DNA from: Rhizobium halophilum
Lineage (GTDB): Bacteria; Pseudomonadota; Alphaproteobacteria; Rhizobiales; Rhizobiaceae
Direction of reading: 5' to 3'
Length of the DNA: 64,000 nucleotides
Assembly: GCF_021648825.1 (NCBI RefSeq)
Contig: NZ_JAKJHS010000002.1
Coordinates: 310,001-374,000, forward strand
A model generated the notes under the pieces. The model saw only the letters and a program-made list of their open reading frames with translations. It was not told the origin of the DNA and searched no databases. Each line of letters starts with the position of its first letter. The first letter of the stretch is position 1. The translations under genes were made by a program, and so were the position numbers. Below, in pieces: positions 23,601-30,989 of the stretch.

Positions 23601-23958
23601 CGCCGATCGCCCAAAACAGGGAGACGATCCCTGCGTTGCGGAGCGACGAGCGCATGTTGCCCCCTTCGAAAGACTTCAGCATGTTGAGCGTGCTGCGGCG
23701 GCCGCCGTCATTGGCCGGTTCAAAGGCGGGGGCGCGTGCTACGGGCTCTGCCGCTTGGGTGCGGGGCGGCTCTGCGGGATTTTCACGGCGCTTGGGGATG
23801 GCGCGCTGCTTTGGCGTATCGGACAATCTGGCCTCCGAGGCGTGGGGCGCCGACTTTCGACGAGCGTCCTGCTCGTCATTGAAGTCGATCTTGAGGGCGT
23901 CCTCCAGTGCTTGGAATGCGGTCTCGTCGATCGACTCAGTCGTGGTGTTTTTTGCCAT
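17647..23958 (-). CDS. Giant membrane-anchored coiled-coil protein, growth pole ring (GPR/RgsE) family
   Basis: The 2,103-residue product has a disordered charged N-terminus, two membrane helices (about residues 109-128 and 146-168), then roughly 1,800 residues of helical, apolipoprotein-like repeats and a conserved C-terminal domain of about 110 residues (RRYQRGERDVFTRRLYTLKG; TSDTGKVYTMLAHAAGRFNG). Length, two N-terminal helices and repeat character match the growth pole ring protein of Agrobacterium and its Sinorhizobium counterpart RgsE, which form a ring at the growing pole and are needed for polar growth and rod shape. Residues 645-1022 are a tandem array of an 80-residue unit (see repeat). 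I chose ATG 23958 (MAKNTTTESID); the frame is open to 24033. Assignment is by architecture and remembered family traits, not alignment. Confidence 0.82.
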   Translation of the reverse strand: MAKNTTTESIDETAFQALEDALKIDFNDEQDARRKSAPHASEARLSDTPKQRAIPKRRENPAEPPRTQAAEPVARAPAFEPANDGGRRSTLNMLKSFEGGNMRSSLRNAGIVSLFWAIGGFGLAQMVYGTDLWGAGSVAGLVSSPALLGVVVGIFVPILLFFAFAIMMARAQDLRNAARSMAEVALRLSEPETIAADRIMTVGQAVRREVSAMNEGIERTIARATELETLVHSEVNALERSYADNELRVRGLVHELGSERDAIVNHAERIRSSIVGAHEQLKEELSLATEEISIRLATSGEAFASMIDTRAAALTEKTNAAGEALGSLIAAKAQDLVETLSSSGFALANEFDERLQTLTSTLSERGQELLGEFETRASTLDANTERLNAALADRTRQLNETLVARTREITEGLTEGERSITTSLDAVLGSLNKSLDEKGTTFRQNLQNAADDAVMDLDLRTGLFEERFQATVGQLSTTFDEGLTQFTSAFDQRAGSLDSKLMDSLARINETVAGGTDSIEGILNGSIERIGSTLTEQALSLATTLGTGQEILDSALEERTKDLSDALAARSNEITSAFGNTHEAIDAVLAARSEALLGALTDSQKQFDRTLTEGSEAVVEALEGGQQRFTETIDQRTAAIRATVADAPERLANLLDERASAIARHLEEGEQRIAEGLERRTADLSQTLSANGDRLTELLDDKTMEISTAFALGEDRVAGILTNLADTPERLSTVLGERAAAIARSLEEGEQRMGEGFDRRLADLAQTLSVNGERFGELLDDKTLEISTAFALGEDRITEVLTNLADTPERLSGILDERTAAIARHIDEGEQRLGDSLDRRVEGLAQAIAMNGDKIGEILDDKTLELNTAFTLAEDRIAGVLSSVADTPERLSHVLDERAAAISRHLEEGEQRLGDSLDHHLAGFAQVLATNGDKIGEMLDDKAMELNTAFAIGEDRIAGVIASVAETPERLSQVLDERAAAIARHLEDGGHRLGEMLDDKTFGLSTAFALGEDRLTGALDERADKLITIASDASARIEGSVGQVSQRLESVLDDGANRFEGSFASGAERLEGTIGAGHEQVATTLSAMNEQLAATVTSGHQQLEETLVTNYERLRATLEERSEIMSGVLTQAREQINELMSDQTTSIGTTIATSAGLLEMSLELQQDEFRAAIDGVGSNLEQRLNATAGEIAEKLNKAAEEINRSADDLSGRIESTVGTVTSLVDGAGRDIGHAHERIAETFETGTARLDERLSTMDRALNIGLDNVTKTIEGKAAGLAATLREAVASAAEGMDGEAIRSADVLSRAGAEFADQLSNRNAEFTRSVEERSNDIVARISETQNRLAGQAATVAQAFSEAGSAIVHKVAEADSLVKRQVTAISEALGEAEQALEARGGSLRSTLSETAGELHAAMDAVDKALAARGDAVRAALDSRARDLNSMLASRTTELSRLIEEQAKPVVNQYAEVSRSAAEQIAIAAQESTDRIAAVASESTGRIRNENSSLVSAIASRTDEALAALTQRAESTAGALLAVERGLTGNVNALIERLEESNSGIAHTIQRAAQNITSATDEASARLAGVDEQLDATANRFQQSASQAIDMVSGSSRLLENNIDRLANISNQTLGQVGGIVGRFDEHSKVLAQASELLGAAQSNLANTLGERQTALRDLSIGLVKQSEQIEETMRNLSSLVDGAFDRASERSSQVAAHLRESLHGAFAEVGRTLGETQQRADLTAQSMREAFLGAGQEANRVVDETMANAENRAKGLAERIRASVDGSLGDVERVLNDATSRSDSAAVQLRETLRQSIEEAAGRFAGATDEIRRSANEIREELDSTRSELKRGAFDLPEEAKESAAAMRRAVTEQIKALQDLSQLVGRSSQQLEVSQPAQPRAPAPAPRPQQATALPQPPISAPHSDILSSGLRGSLNVAPAAQQQRPAEPAPRPGEGGWISDLLRGASREPAAESRQAPRQPEQAAPRGNGDNRNPRHMVESLNSLSVDIARAIDHDASVDLWRRYQRGERDVFTRRLYTLKGQQTFDEIKRKYEREPEFRTAVDRYIADFEKLLNDVARTDRDKSVTQSYLTSDTGKVYTMLAHAAGRFNG
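20893..22026 (-). repeat. Tandem 240-bp (80-residue) repeats inside the GPR-like gene
   Basis: Four full units run 22026-21787, 21786-21547, 21546-21307 and 21306-21067, each exactly 240 bases. A fifth unit of 174 bases (21066-20893) lacks 22 residues from its middle. The unit consensus begins ADTPERLS..LDERAAAIAR, has HLEEGEQRLG, then NGDKIGE.LDDKT, and ends STAFALGEDRIAGVL. Period and phase are constant, so copies can be laid end to end without gaps. Copies differ at many third positions but are far more alike than the degenerate helical repeats flanking them. Confidence 0.92.
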
Positions 23959-24414
23959 GCGGTTACGCCTCGCTACATACTCGCCCGGCCATCTTCCGCT
24001 GGTCGTGCCGCCAATCGACCAGCCGGAGATCATGCCTGCCGGATCCCCGTGTCGTCATGACCTTAGGATCCTGTTACTTTTATATCGGATGGCGTTCTTG
24101 CAAACGGATGATAAGGAAAACTTACCAACGCGCCATCCGCATCGACGAGAACGAACTCCCGCCATACCACCTGTACTGTAGTGGCACATCTGCCCTGTCT
24201 TCACAATTCGGCGCACGTGCGGCAGCGGCAGTGGCGGCGCCTTGTTAACAGGAGATAAACCATAGAACTCGGCGAAAGACCTGTAAATCAGCGCTCTTAG
24301 GCGAAATTAACCATAGCCGAAGATTTCAGCCCTGTTTGCGCCTCGATTTAACGGGATAGAGCCACTTGTCCGGCACGTTCGGCCAATGCTTGTCCTAAGG
24401 AAATAACAAATCTC
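23959..24414. other. 456-base divergent intergenic region
   Basis: This region separates the GPR-like gene from the Hpt-like gene and must hold both promoters. I see no ORF with family support and no RNA gene. Two partial CtrA-like motifs are present: TTAA-N7-TAAAC at 24245-24260 (one mismatch to TTAA-N7-TTAAC) and TTAACCAT at 24308-24315. Neither is good enough to call a site on its own. Confidence 0.5.
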
Positions 24415-24783
24415 ATGGTTGCGTCCACCATCGCTTTCGAAGCCCCGGTCACCGAGCGCTCGCTTTTCGCTGCCCGAGCGCGTCCTGTTGATCTTGTGCA
24501 TCTCGCCGGGCGCAGCCTAGGCGATGCGAACCTTGAAGCCGAAGCGTTGCAGATGTTTGTCCGGCAGGCCCGTAATGCTCTGCGTGAGATGGGCAAGGGC
24601 GATCCCGCTCTGACTGCCGCCGCCGCGCGCCGTTTGCGTCAGGCCGCATCCGCAGTCGGTGCGTTCCAGGTTGCAGAGACTGCCGGTTGTGTAGAGGCGA
24701 ATGCGGTTGACGCGGGTGGACTTGCCAAGCTCGGTGCTGAGTTGCTGGAGGCGGAAAATTTCATCCTGAAGCTGTGCCGCTGA
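24415..24783 (+). CDS. Hpt-like helical protein lacking the phosphorylatable histidine
   Basis: The 122-residue product follows the pattern of alphaproteobacterial Hpt proteins: VDLVHLAGRSLGDANLEAEA at the first helix, LQMFVRQARNALREM in the second, and RRLRQAASAVGAFQVAETAG where a working Hpt has H.LKGSA..VGA. The histidine is replaced by arginine-rich sequence, so phosphotransfer by the usual route is unlikely. It may bind a partner as an adaptor or inhibitor. The start has TAAGGAAATAAC upstream. It lies 106 bases before the ferredoxin gene in the same direction. Confidence 0.65.
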   Translation: MVASTIAFEAPVTERSLFAARARPVDLVHLAGRSLGDANLEAEALQMFVRQARNALREMGKGDPALTAAAARRLRQAASAVGAFQVAETAGCVEANAVDAGGLAKLGAELLEAENFILKLCR

Positions 24784-24889
24784 CAAGCCATGGCATTGTG
24801 CCCCCCGGGCTCGCTGCCTATGTTGACGCGAGAGCCGATTTGTTGAAAGACAAGCCTTCACCCGCGCAAGACTGACCGGATTCCCAACC

Positions 24890-25210
24890 ATGACCAAACT
24901 GACGATCGTCGCCTTCGACGGAACGCGCTACGACCTGGACGCTACCAATGGCTCTACAGTCATGGAGAATGCGGTGCGCAATTCTGTGCCGGGAATCGAG
25001 GCCGAGTGCGGCGGCGCCTGCGCCTGTGCAACCTGTCATGTCTATGTCGATGATGCGTGGTCCGAAAGGGTCGGGCCCCCTTCGCCGATGGAGGAGGACA
25101 TGCTGGACTTTGCCTATGAGATGAAGCCGACGTCGAGGCTTTCCTGTCAGATCAAGGTGACGGACCAACTGGACGGGCTTGTTGTCAATGTGCCGGAGCG
25201 GCAGGCGTAA
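24890..25210 (+). CDS. fdxB: 2Fe-2S ferredoxin, adrenodoxin type
   Basis: The 106-residue ferredoxin has the cluster ligands C40, C46, C49 and C86 in the CX5CX2C...C arrangement ([18 protein letters not shown], then RLSCQIKV). The region [15 protein letters not shown] is typical of the adrenodoxin-like group that serves Fe-S cluster assembly and P450 electron transfer. An extra cysteine, C44, lies inside the loop, as in many homologues. It acts in the cytoplasm. ATG 24890 starts the usual [11 protein letters not shown]. Confidence 0.9.
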   Translation: MTKLTIVAFDGTRYDLDATNGSTVMENAVRNSVPGIEAECGGACACATCHVYVDDAWSERVGPPSPMEEDMLDFAYEMKPTSRLSCQIKVTDQLDGLVVNVPERQA

Positions 25211-25223
25211 GGGTCGCGGAGCC

Positions 25224-25844
25224 TTAGCCGTCTTGCTGCTTTGATCGATAGGTCAGAAGCCGCATCATCCGATCATCAAAATTCTTCGATTCAATCTTGT
25301 CGAAACGAAGCTGGTCTTGGTCGTGAGCCTCGAGAACGCGCTGCGTCGTCTCGCCCACCTTCTTCTCGAGTTCATTGCAATCTGAGGCGGCACGAAGGCC
25401 GAGAAGCTCCTTCTCCAGTGTACGGGCATAGCCTCGAGCAATCTCTGCATGTCGCTCTTCGTGCCGCTTTATGTCGGACGACAGGGTGTCCCATATGAAG
25501 CGCAGGTTCTTGGTGGCCCTGCGGCGGTTGCTCCAGCGGGGCAGTATGAGGTGTGTCTTGAGCGTCACTTGGGCGGAGCCCACCGAGCAACGGCCGGCGC
25601 GTTCCACATAAGTCACCTCGCCGCCGAATTTTATCTCCGTTGCACCCGGATGCCGGTGACCGGTGGTCTGGGTGAGGGGGCCATTACGCTCCAGTTGTTG
25701 ATCCAGTTCCTCCGCGGTCTTGCCGCCGATATTGAAATAGCCGTAGGTTTTGGTGACAAGAGGATCGCTCTGCGCCGCCGTCGCTATCATACAGGCAAGC
25801 GCGGTGCCGCCCAACACGTGACGGAAACTGAAACTCAAGCACAT
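25224..25844 (-). CDS. DUF922 family putative secreted zinc-dependent protease
   Basis: The 206-residue product has a hydrophobic signal sequence (HVLGGTALACMIATAAQS) and the DUF922 pattern: TKTYGYFNIGGKTAEELDQQ at the start of the mature part, and the helix with IKRHEERHAEIARGYA, which contains a zinc-protease-like HExxH. Two further conserved cysteines occur (GRCSVGSAQ, ASDCNELE). It is expected in the periplasm. I chose ATG 25844 because it opens the signal peptide; the frame runs on to 25907. It is divergent from folP, 77 bases away. Confidence 0.75.
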   Translation of the reverse strand: MCLSFSFRHVLGGTALACMIATAAQSDPLVTKTYGYFNIGGKTAEELDQQLERNGPLTQTTGHRHPGATEIKFGGEVTYVERAGRCSVGSAQVTLKTHLILPRWSNRRRATKNLRFIWDTLSSDIKRHEERHAEIARGYARTLEKELLGLRAASDCNELEKKVGETTQRVLEAHDQDQLRFDKIESKNFDDRMMRLLTYRSKQQDG

Positions 25845-25921
25845 TCGAAAGCCTGCGGACGTTGAACTCCAGGGAAGCTTGCGGCATAGCCGTGGGCAGC
25901 GCAACAAGAAGGCCTATAAAT

Positions 25922-26824
25922 TTGCGTTACTCACAAGCAACGACTGCGGACCTGGGGCGGGACTGCAACATCATATGGAAGGTTGGGCATGGTCGTTCGC
26001 TCGACCTCCGTGGCCGTGGCCACATCATGGCGATCGTCAACGTCACGCCCGACTCCTTTTCTGATGGTGGCCGGTTCGTCGATGAAGGGCGTGCAGTTGA
26101 TCATGGTTTGGCATGCGTTGAGGCTGGCGCTGCCATCCTCGACATAGGCGGCGAATCCACGCGTCCGGGCGCCACGGAAGTGACTGCATCGGAAGAGCAA
26201 GATCGCGTACTGCCAGTGATCGAGCAACTTGCCAAAAGAACCGAGGCGCTCATATCGATAGACACCTACCGGGCCGAGACAGCTCGGCTGGCGTTGGCGG
26301 CAGGCGCCCATATCATCAACGATGTGCATGGGCTCCACCGGGAGCCGGACATCGCAAGCATCGCAGCGAAGGCAGGTGCCGGCTTGTGCATCATGCATAC
26401 GGGGCGCGGTCGAGAGGCCGAAATCCTGCCGGACGTTATTGCGGACCAGATGAAGTTCATGCGGACGGCGCTTGCGATCGCCGACGCCGCCGGCCTCCAT
26501 CGCGAGGGGATCGTGCTTGATCCGGGATTCGGCTTTGCCAAGAACTCTCACCATGACCTTGAGCTGATGGCCCGATTCGAGGAATTGCGTGGCTTGGGCC
26601 TGCCGCTATTGGCTGGGACCTCCCGAAAACGCTTCATAGGCGGGGTGACCGGCCGTGAACTGGCCGCTGATCGCGACGTTGGAACGGCAGCAACGACCGT
26701 GCTCCTGCGACTGGCGGGCGCAGCGATCTTCCGCGTTCACAATGTAGCCGCCAATTGGGAAGCGCTTGCTGTCGCGGATGCCGTACTTGCGGCGCGGCGT
26801 CATGCCGATGGAGATGCCGAGTGA
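25922..26824 (+). CDS. folP: Dihydropteroate synthase
   Basis: This enzyme joins p-aminobenzoate to the pterin diphosphate in folate synthesis and is the target of sulfonamides. The 300-residue product shows MAIVNVTPDSFSDGGRF, DIGGESTRPGA, IINDVHGL, DPGFGFAKN and LLAGTSRKRFIGG. No ATG opens the domain: the only ATG is inside the first strand. A TTG at 25922 has AAGAAGG eight bases upstream and is my choice; TTG 25862 and GTG 25892 are also in frame. The gene heads the folP-folB-folK operon; folB overlaps its stop. Confidence 0.93.
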   Translation: MRYSQATTADLGRDCNIIWKVGHGRSLDLRGRGHIMAIVNVTPDSFSDGGRFVDEGRAVDHGLACVEAGAAILDIGGESTRPGATEVTASEEQDRVLPVIEQLAKRTEALISIDTYRAETARLALAAGAHIINDVHGLHREPDIASIAAKAGAGLCIMHTGRGREAEILPDVIADQMKFMRTALAIADAAGLHREGIVLDPGFGFAKNSHHDLELMARFEELRGLGLPLLAGTSRKRFIGGVTGRELAADRDVGTAATTVLLRLAGAAIFRVHNVAANWEALAVADAVLAARRHADGDAE

Positions 26825-27189
26825 CCTTTTATACGATCACACTAAAGAACTGCGCCTTCTTTGCGCGTCACGGTGTTCTGGAGCAGGAAAATGTGCTGGG
26901 GCAGCGCTTCTTTGTTGATGCCACTCTTGATGTGCAGGGCGGAGATGCGCTGCATTCCGACCAAATAGAAGACACCGTTCATTACGGTGAGGCATTTCTG
27001 CTGATTGAGGAGGTAGTGACGGGGCAGCAGCGTAAACTCATAGAGACGCTTGCCATGGACGTGGCCAAAGCACTGTGCGGACGCTTCCAGCAAATCCGCC
27101 GCGCTGAAATCGCGATCCGTAAGCCGAGCGCGCCCATCCCGGGCATCCTCGACTATGCAGAGGTGCGCATCGACTACCGGCCGTCCTGA
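26821..27189 (+). CDS. folB: Dihydroneopterin aldolase
   Basis: The 122-residue product makes 6-hydroxymethyl-dihydropterin. Motifs are LKNCAFFARHGVLEQE, GQRFFVDATLDV, DTVHYGEAFLLIEEV and RKPSAPIPGILDYAEV, with the catalytic residues (E in the first block, K in RKPSAPI) conserved. The GTG start at 26821 overlaps the folP stop as GTGA, and GGAGA lies six bases upstream, which indicates translational coupling. folK begins one base after its stop. Confidence 0.92.
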   Translation: MTFYTITLKNCAFFARHGVLEQENVLGQRFFVDATLDVQGGDALHSDQIEDTVHYGEAFLLIEEVVTGQQRKLIETLAMDVAKALCGRFQQIRRAEIAIRKPSAPIPGILDYAEVRIDYRPS

Positions 27190-27190
27190 C

Positions 27191-27697
27191 ATGACCTTTA
27201 AAGCAGCACTCGGACTGGGAGGTAATGTGGGGGATCCTCCTGCGGCAATGGGCAATGCACTCCGGCAATTGGATCAGCATTGCGGCTGCAAGATCACGGC
27301 AGTTTCACGCCTTTACAAAACACCTCCTTGGGGCAAGACCGACCAGGCTGATTTCTTCAACTGCTGCGCGCTGGTCGAGACAGAACTGGGGCCAGAGGAT
27401 CTGCTGGAGCTTTGCCTTGGTGTTGAGCGAAATATGAAGCGGGTGAGAATCGAGCGCTGGGGGCCGCGCACGATCGACATCGATGTCCTCGTCTATGACG
27501 ACATCGAGGTCCGAACGGAGCGACTGCAACTCCCGCATCCACACATGACAGAGCGGGCGTTCGTGCTGATGCCGCTGAATGATGTCGCCTCGACGCTGCA
27601 GGTCGCTGGCCGGACAGTCGCTGACTGGCTCGCGCTAAGCGATCGAGCTGATATACGCGTGGCGTGTGAGGATACGGAGTGGTGGAGGCAAGCTTAA
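27191..27697 (+). CDS. folK: 2-amino-4-hydroxy-6-hydroxymethyldihydropteridine pyrophosphokinase
   Basis: The 168-residue kinase adds diphosphate to the pterin before the folP step. It has the N-terminal LGLGGNVGDPPAAM, YKTPPWGKTDQADFFN and the signature RWGPRTIDIDVLVYDD, followed by LPHPHMTERAFVLMPL. All match the HPPK family at usual length. ATG 27191 follows the folB stop by one base, so the three fol genes form one operon. It converges with a secreted hypothetical gene 12 bases on. Confidence 0.95.
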   Translation: MTFKAALGLGGNVGDPPAAMGNALRQLDQHCGCKITAVSRLYKTPPWGKTDQADFFNCCALVETELGPEDLLELCLGVERNMKRVRIERWGPRTIDIDVLVYDDIEVRTERLQLPHPHMTERAFVLMPLNDVASTLQVAGRTVADWLALSDRADIRVACEDTEWWRQA

Positions 27698-27709
27698 GCC
27701 TGCCTCCGA

Positions 27710-28252
27710 TCAATCGATCGCTCCGACGGCGATAGAATCAAGGTCCCGATCCAGGGTCAGGCCTATGACGGGGACCATCTGCTCCTCCACCTTCACCGAA
27801 ATCGTGATATTCATGACGTTGTTGCCACGTAAGCTTGCAACCATGGCACCGTTCAGCTGCGCCCTATTGATGCCGACCACGACTTTGTCACCTTTGACCG
27901 CTCCCGAAACGATGTCCAGTCCCTTGCCCTGGGCGCCATCGAGGAATTTGCCGGTGTAGCCCTTGCCGCTTTCCGTGATCACCGCAGACATCGGCTGCTT
28001 GAAGACGCCTACGCGGCATGTGCCGTCCAGCTTTATGCCCGTCTCGCCATCGGGTGCCGGTTCGCCGGTCAACTGGCAGTTAAACTTCGTGCCCTTGTAT
28101 TTGCCAGCCACGATTTCGCCAGGCCCTTTCCAGGTTCCGGCTGCATTCCGGAAGAATGCCTTGTCTGTGGAGGCGGCGGAAGCCGCCGGGGTCGTCACGG
28201 ACGCGGCGCCGAATGCGACGGCGCCCAGCAGGGAGAAGATGCGCAGATACAT
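27710..28252 (-). CDS. Secreted hypothetical protein
   Basis: The 180-residue product begins with a signal peptide (MYLRIFSLLGAVAFGAASV...AASA). The mature part reads as a mostly beta protein (TWKGPGEIVAGKYKGTKFNC, GIKLDGTCRVGVFKQPM, KGYTGKFLDGAQGKGLDIV). Two cysteines could form one disulfide. I do not recognise the family; conserved proteins like it are found in rhizobia. AAGGAA precedes the ATG 28252; the open frame extends to 28396 but without a signal peptide. It lies 94 bases downstream of the ycjF gene. Confidence 0.6.
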   Translation of the reverse strand: MYLRIFSLLGAVAFGAASVTTPAASAASTDKAFFRNAAGTWKGPGEIVAGKYKGTKFNCQLTGEPAPDGETGIKLDGTCRVGVFKQPMSAVITESGKGYTGKFLDGAQGKGLDIVSGAVKGDKVVVGINRAQLNGAMVASLRGNNVMNITISVKVEEQMVPVIGLTLDRDLDSIAVGAID

Positions 28253-28346
28253 GGGGGATTCCTTGGCCAAACCATGAGCCGTTTCGAGGTGCCAAACTAT
28301 CGCAACGATGGTTAACAACTCGTATCCTTCACGAGCATCTCGTGTG

Positions 28347-29432
28347 TCACTCGGCGGGCGGCGGGTCCGTCCTCGTATTCCCGACTGCGGCAACATCGGC
28401 GATGAAATCGCCGATCCCGGGGCGCTTCAGTGCTCGGAATGGGAGCGGGCGGCAGAGGTCCATTGCCGCGATTCCGATACGAGCCGTGAGAAGGCCGTTG
28501 ATGACGCCTTCGCCTAGTCGTTTGGACAAGCGGGCAGCAAGCCCATGTCCGAGCACCTGCTGCGCCAGACCATCGCCGACGGCGATGGAGCCGGTGACTG
28601 CAAGGTGTCCTATTACATCCCGCATCAGGCGCCAGAGGCCAAGCTTGCCCGGCCGCCCACCGTAGAGTTCGGCCATCGAACGGATCAGTCGGGAGACTTC
28701 GAACGCCACGTAGGCAAGATCGACAATAGCGCGTGGACTTACCGCCGTGACAATGGAGACACGTTTGGAGGCATTGAGAATCAAGGCACGGGCTTGGCGG
28801 TCCAGTGGCGTAAGCAATTCACGTTCCGCAAGTTCGATGAGTTGCGGGCCGTCGATGATTTCGTCGTCCGTGGCATCAAGCACGGCCCGGCCCTTGGCGG
28901 TTTCGGCTCTGTGGGAAAGTATCCGGATCAGGCTCGCCACGACAATTCTTGCTTTTGCCGGGAGAGGGGCAGCGGCAGCGGCCTCCGCTTCTGCCTTAAC
29001 AGACTGCACAGCTGAAAGGCGTAGCAGACCTGCCACCTCTCGGGCGACCATGATGGCCACTGCCAGTACGCCTACGCCAAGTGCCGACAACGCAGCGTAG
29101 CCGAGCCAGTCGGCGCGAACGAAGAGATCGCGTACAACGCGGTCCGCCCAAAGGCTGAACGCGAGCGACAGGAAGATACCAAAGGCAGCGAGAGCCAGAT
29201 TGGCGAAGGAGAAGTGCCTGCGGGGCTTAGGAGCGGCAACAGGGATCGCATCCGAGGCCAGGTCTGGCTGGGATAGGAACGGATCCTGCGCCTCAGGCGT
29301 CAAGACGATTCCACTCTCGAAGCTACGTGGAGCACGAGGACCTACCGCCGGTTTACTCCTGTTGTCACCGGCCAGATCGTAGGCGCCCGGGCGGCGCGCG
29401 ATGTGGTTGTCTCCCTTATCGGATGGCGTCAT
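28347..29432 (-). CDS. ycjF: YcjF family membrane protein (DUF697/TIGR01620)
   Basis: The 361-residue protein has a variable N-terminus, two membrane helices (ALAAFGIFLSLAFSLWA and LGYAALSALGVGVLAVAIMVA) and the C-terminal DUF697 region (ALILNASKRVSIVTAVSPRA, MRDVIGHLAVTGSIAVGDGL, GEGVINGLLTARIGIAAMDLCRPLPF in two blocks). It pairs with YcjX; its ATG overlaps the ycjX stop by four bases (ATGA). Function is unknown, though ycjXF are stress-induced in enteric bacteria. Confidence 0.85.
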   Translation of the reverse strand: MTPSDKGDNHIARRPGAYDLAGDNRSKPAVGPRAPRSFESGIVLTPEAQDPFLSQPDLASDAIPVAAPKPRRHFSFANLALAAFGIFLSLAFSLWADRVVRDLFVRADWLGYAALSALGVGVLAVAIMVAREVAGLLRLSAVQSVKAEAEAAAAAPLPAKARIVVASLIRILSHRAETAKGRAVLDATDDEIIDGPQLIELAERELLTPLDRQARALILNASKRVSIVTAVSPRAIVDLAYVAFEVSRLIRSMAELYGGRPGKLGLWRLMRDVIGHLAVTGSIAVGDGLAQQVLGHGLAARLSKRLGEGVINGLLTARIGIAAMDLCRPLPFRALKRPGIGDFIADVAAVGNTRTDPPPAE

Positions 29433-30898
29433 GCGAGGCGATCTCCAAGGAGGAACTGCAGGGCGCGGTCGAGGCGGATATGAGGCACCGTCATCGTGAT
29501 GCCGCTGGGGTTGTCCTCCAGGGCAGGCGGACGGAAACGGACGAAGTTGATTTCGGGCAGGCCCTTGGCGTTGCCATCAAGCGCGTGGAAGAAGATCTCG
29601 GGATTTTCTGGCAGGTCGCCGGGGAACACCGCCGTTTTGCGGTCTCCGTCAAAATTTTCGGCGCCGATGCGTTCCCCCGGCATGGGCGTTCCGACGATAA
29701 CCGGCAACGCTTCTCCGCCCTGGTTCACCGTTGCCTCGCGCGTTGCACGTACGGACGCAAGCGCCATGACGTCTATGCCAGCTCCGGCCATGCCGATGCG
29801 ACTGATGGCGCGATCCACGAGTCGCGCCGTCAGCCTCTCCAGTCTTCCATGACTCTCATGGTGCAGGTGATCCGCTTTGGTCGCCGCGACGAGCACCTTG
29901 TCGATGCGGCGGCCGATCAGTGCGGAGAACAGGCTGTTGCTGCCAGGCCGGAAGCAGGCCAGCACATCGGCCAAAGCGCGCTCAAGATCCTCGATGGCTT
30001 CTTGGCCGCGGTTAACTGCCTGCAGGGCATCGATCAGAACGATCTGGCGGTCAAGTCTGGCGAAATGCTCTCGGAAAAATGGTTTGACCACCACCGACTT
30101 GTAAGCCTCGTAGCGGCGCTCCATCATCGCGCGCAGAGAACCCTTCGGTGCGTGCTGATCGGGAAGATCGGGAAGGGGCGCGAAGGTGAGCGCCGGTGAC
30201 CCGTCCAGGTCGCCGGGCATTAGAAACCGTCCTGGTGGCAGGGTTGACAACGAACGTTCGTCCGCCTTGCAGGCCTTTAGATATCCCGCGAAAGCTTCCG
30301 CCAGTCGCCGAGCGGTTGTCTCTTCTGCCGGTGCATCAGGGTCTATGCTGGCGCAAAGGCCCAGCCATTCCTTCGAAAGTTCAGCCCTGATACCGGTGCG
30401 GGCGAGGGCGACGGTGGACTCGCTGAAGGTGCGATAGTTCTGGCCGAGCAAAGGCAGGTCCAGCAGCCATTCGCCGGGATAATCCACGATGTCGATCGAA
30501 AGGCGCCCAGGGGTAAACAGCCGACTCCAACCGCTCGCGCTCTCGTAATCGAGCGTGATCCTGAGCTGCGAGATGGCGCGAGTGGACTCGGGCCACACGC
30601 GGTCACGGACGAGCGCCTGGATGTGATCCTCGTACTGGAAGCGGGGAATAGCATCATCTGGCTGGGGTTCAAGCCGGATAGACGACACGCGTCCCGAGCG
30701 CACCGGCTCGAAGAGGGGCAGCCGGCCACCGTTCAAGAGGTTGTGCACCAGAGAGGATATGAACACGGTCTTGCCAGCGCGCGACAGGCCGGTAACGCCT
30801 AGCCGCACACTCGGATGGACCAGTCCCGCCGCACGATCGCTCAGATTATCCAGCGCAATTCGCGCGTCGTCGGTCAAACTGGTGAGGGAGGGCGGCAA
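29429..30898 (-). CDS. ycjX: YcjX family P-loop ATPase (DUF463)
   Basis: The 489-residue product has the Walker A motif GVTGLSRAGKTVFISSLVHNLL (in two blocks), then SIDIVDYPGEWLLDLPLLG, WLGLCASIDPDA and ADHLHHESHGRLERL. These match the YcjX/DUF463 family; E. coli YcjX is about 465 residues. It is probably a cytoplasmic partner of the membrane protein YcjF. No ATG begins the domain: the TTG at 30898 has AAGGAA six bases upstream and gives PPSLTSLTDDARIALDNL; the frame is open to 31033. Confidence 0.87.
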   Translation of the reverse strand: MPPSLTSLTDDARIALDNLSDRAAGLVHPSVRLGVTGLSRAGKTVFISSLVHNLLNGGRLPLFEPVRSGRVSSIRLEPQPDDAIPRFQYEDHIQALVRDRVWPESTRAISQLRITLDYESASGWSRLFTPGRLSIDIVDYPGEWLLDLPLLGQNYRTFSESTVALARTGIRAELSKEWLGLCASIDPDAPAEETTARRLAEAFAGYLKACKADERSLSTLPPGRFLMPGDLDGSPALTFAPLPDLPDQHAPKGSLRAMMERRYEAYKSVVVKPFFREHFARLDRQIVLIDALQAVNRGQEAIEDLERALADVLACFRPGSNSLFSALIGRRIDKVLVAATKADHLHHESHGRLERLTARLVDRAISRIGMAGAGIDVMALASVRATREATVNQGGEALPVIVGTPMPGERIGAENFDGDRKTAVFPGDLPENPEIFFHALDGNAKGLPEINFVRFRPPALEDNPSGITMTVPHIRLDRALQFLLGDRLA

Positions 30899-30989
30899 GG
30901 CGAGTTCCTTCTTTTCGCTCCCATATAGGATAGGCTCGCGTTGGTGCAAACAGTGGGAGGGGGAGCAGGCTGGCGATGACTGTCCCGTG

